Assembly (NCBI RefSeq): GCF_000281045.1 | Contig: NW_008246111.1 | Location: forward strand, 466,638 to 502,689 | Length of the DNA: 36,052 bases | DNA from: Saprolegnia diclina VS20 | Taxonomy: Eukaryota; Oomycota; Saprolegniomycetes; Saprolegniales; Saprolegniaceae | Direction of reading: 5' to 3' | Program-made: the position numbers and the translations under genes | Shown here: one piece after another, positions 32,868 to 36,052 of the stretch | Layout of the letters: the number at the start of each line of letters is the position of its first letter | Position numbering within the stretch: the stretch's first letter is position 1 | The notes under the pieces: generated by a model | Told to the model about the DNA's origin: nothing | The model's input: the letters and a program-made list of their open reading frames with translations, nothing else | The model's database searches: none

Positions 32868-33884
32868 TTATAGGAGCGTAGTGTCTGGTAATGGGATAAG
32901 TAAAACAACATTAGAAGTAGTGGTACTGCCTGGTCGGTCTTGTCGAAGACCTCTTCGCAGACGATGATACTGGTCCACATCCGACTTCGAGTTGAGAGCC
33001 AAACTTTTGATGTTGTCACATGCTTTGACGCTTGACATCGCCACGTAGAGCTGTATATGTGCAAAAACTGGTTCCGGTAGATTGACGTTAACTCGAGGTA
33101 CGGTCGGACCCTGCGACTTGTTTATAGTCATCGCAATTGCGAGACAGACTGGAAACTGTGGACACTTGAGCTGGAACGGCAGCGTGTTGTGCGGACCGTC
33201 GTTGATGAGCGGAATGCGAGGTATGAAAACGACCTCGCGCCAGTTGCAGCTGGTCAAAATCGTACGCAATGTGCGCACCATGAGTCGCGTTCCGTTATAT
33301 AAACTACTGTTTGCGCTGCAGCATGACAGTGGCGTTGACATTGAGCTCGAGACAGTGTGGAGGACGCCAGCGATGTTAACGGAGTTGTGGAACTCAACTG
33401 GGTAGTAGATAGCAGTTTCTTGTAGCAGATCATCGTCGTCGTCGTTCGCTGTAGCAACTTGTACCTCGTCTTCGTGAGCTTCGACACAGTTGGCAGAAGT
33501 GTAAACGCGCTGATACCTCAGCTACTGGTACTTGCGCAAGTAGCATGGCTTTGATCGAAGCGACGACATCGCTTTTGGCGCCAAAATGGCACGGTGAGCA
33601 AGGTACGCTGACAGCGCATCTATAGAAATGGACGGAAGCTCAGGGCAAACAAATTGACGAAGTTGGTAAGTGCGAGCGTGGTGTGCCACCATTGATGACG
33701 ATGCCACCAGGAAGTCAGATTTACTCGTCGCCGAAGCCGCCGTAGGCTGCCCGGTCGCGACCGTATGTACCGTTGCCGACGGATCGTAACAATGTCGAAA
33801 CAGCGCATCGTATCCAAGTACGCGCATATTGGTGAGGACATGGGGAGTAGACACGACACCCCAAAATCGCTTCGCGTCAACCAA
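32868..33884 (-). pseudogene. Helitron PIF1-type helicase, C-terminal fragment
   Basis: One frame (33522-33884) has CPELPSISIDALSAYLAHRA followed by ILAPK, the PIF1 YL..RAILAPTN motif. A second (32868-33341 and its upstream extension) has YYPVEFHNSVNIAGVLH, YNGTRLMVR, VVFIPRIPL, FPVCLAIAMTINKSQGPTVP (motif V/VI region) and HIQLYVAMSS. The usual TINKSQGQT and QLYVALSR are altered. At least one frame change separates the two parts, so it cannot make an active helicase. Confidence 0.68.
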
Positions 33885-34204
33885 GCTTCGACCAATTCAT
33901 CGCGTCAACCACGTGGAATGACCAGGGAATTTTGCTTAAAATCACCCTAGAAAAGGAGCTTGCCGCCAAAAAGTTGATGCGTCTCAGAGCAAGTATATCT
34001 GTGCATACGATCGACCGCGTCAATAGCGTCCTAGTGGATCATCGAGCACTCGGTGCTGCATGTGGCTGTCGATGCAAGGACGACGACGGAAGAATGCTCT
34101 TGATGCCAATGGAGCCAAGCGCGAGGTTGTACCGTCCCGCAATCGCGTCGGCGCAGTTCTGGTTTGTATCTTGACGCAAGTTTGGTTGGTTGGATTCGTG
34201 GTAC

Positions 34205-34524
34205 TTAAGCCCGTTGTTCTCGATCTTGGCAAACTAGATCACCACGTAAGCATAGATCTGCTTGCCCTTGAAATTGAGCATTGTAATTTTGCGGCCGCCC
34301 GTCGTCTGAGCAATGGGTCCATCCAGGCTTTCTTTCCATGGGGAAAATGAACGTATAGCGCATCGTAGTGCTTGATAATTTCCTTGATTCACACAACGGC
34401 TTGTCGGGGTCGAGCGATCGATCAGCTCCGTGGAAGATGCCATTCCGCCGTGCTTGCGCGACAGCTGGAGCGGAGGTGGCACCTCTACCGCCTCGTTAAG
34501 CGAAGGCGCGTTGCGTGCGGACAA
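34205..34524 (-). pseudogene. Helitron N-terminal (helicase-like) fragment
   Basis: The frame contains FSPWKESLDGPIAQTTGGRK and ITMLNFKGKQIYAYVV; an overlapping frame has MRYTFIFPMERKPGW. Together they resemble the ALRYPLLFP...GW...R-IT segment followed by F..RL..R of the Helitron N-terminal domain. The switch of frame within this block shows a frameshift. The match is from memory of the family and is moderate. Confidence 0.45.
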
Positions 34525-34972
34525 AATTATTGACCATTCTGTGCGATTGGAAGCTGTTCAGTTCATGAGAATTGCAATCCCGTCAGAGACTGATCTATTT
34601 AACGTCGCTCCTGTCTCTCTTCTTCTGGTTTTCGGAATCATATGGTTTTGTTAAATCCGATTGTTCGACCGGGTGGATAATTGACTGACTGGCTAGGGCG
34701 AGTACTCTAACCTTGTAAGGCTTTTGTGACTTACTTTACAAGATGCCGCCAGTTATGCAGGTGCCGACGTACGCTGTGAACCATGGACCTGAGTGTTCTC
34801 TTTACCGTTCATATTTTGATTTGTTGTTTACGTCCTTTATGATGACTGCATTTGGCTTTGATTTTATGTTTCCAAGTGCATATCTTACTTGCTCATGCCA
34901 CGTTCCGCTTATGCAAACCATTGTTCTGTTTTCTATACAATAAGTATTTGCCCCCTGGACCAGCGGCGAAAG
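34525..34972. other. non-coding region between the Helitron and the minisatellites
   Basis: About 450 bp, A/T-richer than the left half of the window. One 66-codon frame (34743-34943) is open but has no recognisable feature. Confidence 0.4.
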
Positions 34973-35077
34973 CATCCAAACTTATAACATCCAAACTTAT
35001 GATATCCGAACTTATGAAGTCCGAACTTATAACGTCTGAAGTTATGAAGTCCGAACTTATACCGTCCGATCTTAAAG
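34973..35077. repeat. 15-bp minisatellite A, about 7 units
   Basis: Diverged copies of CATCCAAACTTATAA, changing to GTCCGAACTTATGAA, run head to tail. Because 15 is a multiple of three, the array is open on the plus strand (KLITS, KLMIS, ELMKS and so on), but no gene is implied. Confidence 0.85.
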
Positions 35078-35101
35078 TGTCTAGCCGCCCTGCCATACAG
35101 C

Positions 35102-35129
35102 ACCCGGGTGTACAGCGCCCTACCTCACA
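35102..35129 (+). repeat. 28-bp direct repeat, copy 1
   Basis: Twenty-eight bp beginning ACCCGGGTGTACAGCGCCCT are identical to 35932-35959, 830 bp away, bracketing the minisatellite block. Confidence 0.9.
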
Positions 35130-35188
35130 GCGCTTGGACGTAACCACACAGCGCTTGGACGTAACCTCACAGCGCTTAGACCTATAAG
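35128..35188. repeat. 21-bp minisatellite B, 3 units
   Basis: Copies of CAGCGCTTGGACGTAACCAC start at 35128, 35149 and 35170, with a final unit that begins to diverge. The frame reads QRLDVTT repeats. Confidence 0.85.
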
Positions 35189-35328
35189 ACACGTTTTTAT
35201 AAGCTGGATCAACAGCACCAGGCCTTCCGGCACCAGGATTCAGAGCGTTCGCCTCACAGTGCCCGTATTTTAGTTACTAGTACAAGTTCGACGATATATT
35301 ATAATAAGTCCGGACTCTATAAGTTTGG

Positions 35329-35493
35329 GCGCTTCAAGGCCCGGCGCTTCAAGGCCCGGCGCTTTAAGGCCCGGCGCTTCAAGGCCCGGCGCTTTAAGGC
35401 CCGGCGCTTTAAGGCCCGGCGCTTTAAGGCCCGGCGCTTTATGGTCGGGCGTTTCAAGGCCCGGCGCTTTAAGGTCGGGCGCCTTTAGGTCAG
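35329..35493. repeat. 15-bp minisatellite C, 11 units
   Basis: Eleven head-to-tail units of GCGCTTCAAGGCCCG or GCGCTTTAAGGCCCG. Units 1-7 differ mainly by a C/T at one site, and the last four are more diverged. Both strands stay open through the array (GALRP on plus, KAPGL on minus), which explains the ORFs there. Confidence 0.93.
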
Positions 35494-35830
35494 GCGCCAA
35501 CTTCCCAACACCCCTTCAAGGCCGGTGCTCTGGAGTCGGGGGGGGCAATGTGGGGCGAACGCTCTAAAGCTCGGGCGCTGTAAGGTCGGGCGCTTCAAGG
35601 CTGAGCCGGGCATCTCAAGGCCAAACTGTATGGGCCATAGCGTCTGCCATAGCCTATGGCCAAACGCTGATAAGCCCGTCGCTAGTTCGAGCGCTTTAAG
35701 GTCGGGCGTTTCAAGGTCGAGCGCTCCAAGGCCGAGCGCCAACTTCCCAACACCTCTTCAAGGTCCGGTGCTCGGGCACGCTAAGGCCGAACGCTCTTAA
35801 GCCGGACGTCTTAAGGCCAAACGCTATGCC
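35494..35830. repeat. diverged minisatellite C derivatives with a larger duplication
   Basis: Scattered units such as AAGGTCGGGCGCTTCAAGG continue to about 35830. GCGCCAACTTCCCAACACC occurs at 35494 and again at 35736 (242 bp apart), each followed by a similar CTTCAAGG-CCGGTGCTC, so the block itself was duplicated. CCAAACGCTGATAAGCC at about 35660 recurs as CCAAACGCTGATATGCC at about 35826. Confidence 0.8.
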
Positions 35831-35931
35831 CAAACGCTGATATGCCTGTCGCTTTTTTTAAGCAAGTTGGGACACGCCGCCGAAGAAGCAGATGAAACCG
35901 GGTTACGGTGCGGGCCTGCCTGCAAAAAAGG

Positions 35932-35959
35932 ACCCGGGTGTACAGCGCCCTACCTCACA
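35932..35959 (+). repeat. 28-bp direct repeat, copy 2
   Basis: Identical to 35102-35129. Its right neighbour is unique, so the shared stretch ends sharply. Confidence 0.9.
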
Positions 35960-35979
35960 TGTTGCCGGTTCCAGGGGTA

Positions 35980-36000
35980 CATAATAATAATAATAATAAT
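35980..36000. repeat. ATA trinucleotide microsatellite
   Basis: About seven uninterrupted ATA units just after the second 28-bp repeat. Confidence 0.9.
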
Positions 36001-36052
36001 CTATCATGTACTCTGGAGTTCCACCGGGTAGCGACCGCGAGCAAATGATGGC

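Larger units (their letters stand above)
32868..34524 (-). mobile_element. broken, internally shortened Helitron
   Basis: Helitrons are rolling-circle DNA transposons encoding one Rep-helicase protein of about 1400-1500 residues. Here the minus strand carries, in the right order, the Helitron helicase-like N-terminal block (about 34200-34524) and the C-terminal half of a PIF1-type helicase (32868-33884). Only about 1.7 kb covers what should need over 4 kb, and the frame changes several times, so much of the middle is gone, including the nuclease and Walker motifs. I did not find the TC start or the CTRR end with its hairpin. The element is a dead copy. Confidence 0.62.

Noticed and set aside
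35128-35830. CRISPR-like array
   Set aside because: Units are head-to-tail with no spacers between them and the context is eukaryotic; these are minisatellites.

Overview
The window looks like a nuclear scaffold of a zoosporic oomycete, probably of the Saprolegnia/Aphanomyces group. The genes are compact and cut by many very short GT-AG introns, nearly all 37-55 nt. There is a CFAP58 flagellar gene, a secreted tyrosinase family of the kind oomycetes carry, and house-keeping proteins of generic eukaryotic type. The taxon is inferred from gene content and intron style; no marker gene proves it.

Layout. (1) 5-8688 is almost entirely minus strand: a tRNA-Leu(TAG), CFAP58, a small NOL7/UTP16-like nucleolar protein, an unrecognised multi-exon gene, ribosomal protein eL32 and a Golgi-type mannosyltransferase with about 13 exons. 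(2) 10049-18409 is a tyrosinase cluster of three intact paralogues, two on plus and one inverted. All share the same four intron positions, and their three internal exons have identical lengths (264, 77 and 163 nt). The second gene is interrupted by 100 N that is very probably an assembly artefact, because the same 36 bp stands on both sides. Between and beside the tyrosinases lie poorly resolved, possibly decaying gene pieces (14240-16311 and 18434-19196). (3) 20355-30010 is plus strand: mitochondrial malate dehydrogenase, a large membrane-anchored class 3 (diacylglycerol-lipase-like) lipase, and the complete 11-exon catalytic subunit of DNA polymerase alpha, with two E2F-type sites just upstream. 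(4) 30011-36052 is gene-poor: palindromic sequences, ORF relics, a broken and internally shortened Helitron on the minus strand (about 32.9-34.5 kb), and a dense block of 15- and 21-bp minisatellites to the end.

How the genes relate. Most neighbours are unrelated house-keeping genes, as expected in a compact eukaryotic genome. The functional unit is the tyrosinase cluster, which predicts secreted copper phenol oxidases. I found no clearly new biological system. The items most worth a second look are the tyrosinase cluster with its artefactual gap, the lipase with about eight membrane helices, the E2F-like sites at POLA1, and the gene whose start lies 24 bp from that of the inverted tyrosinase.
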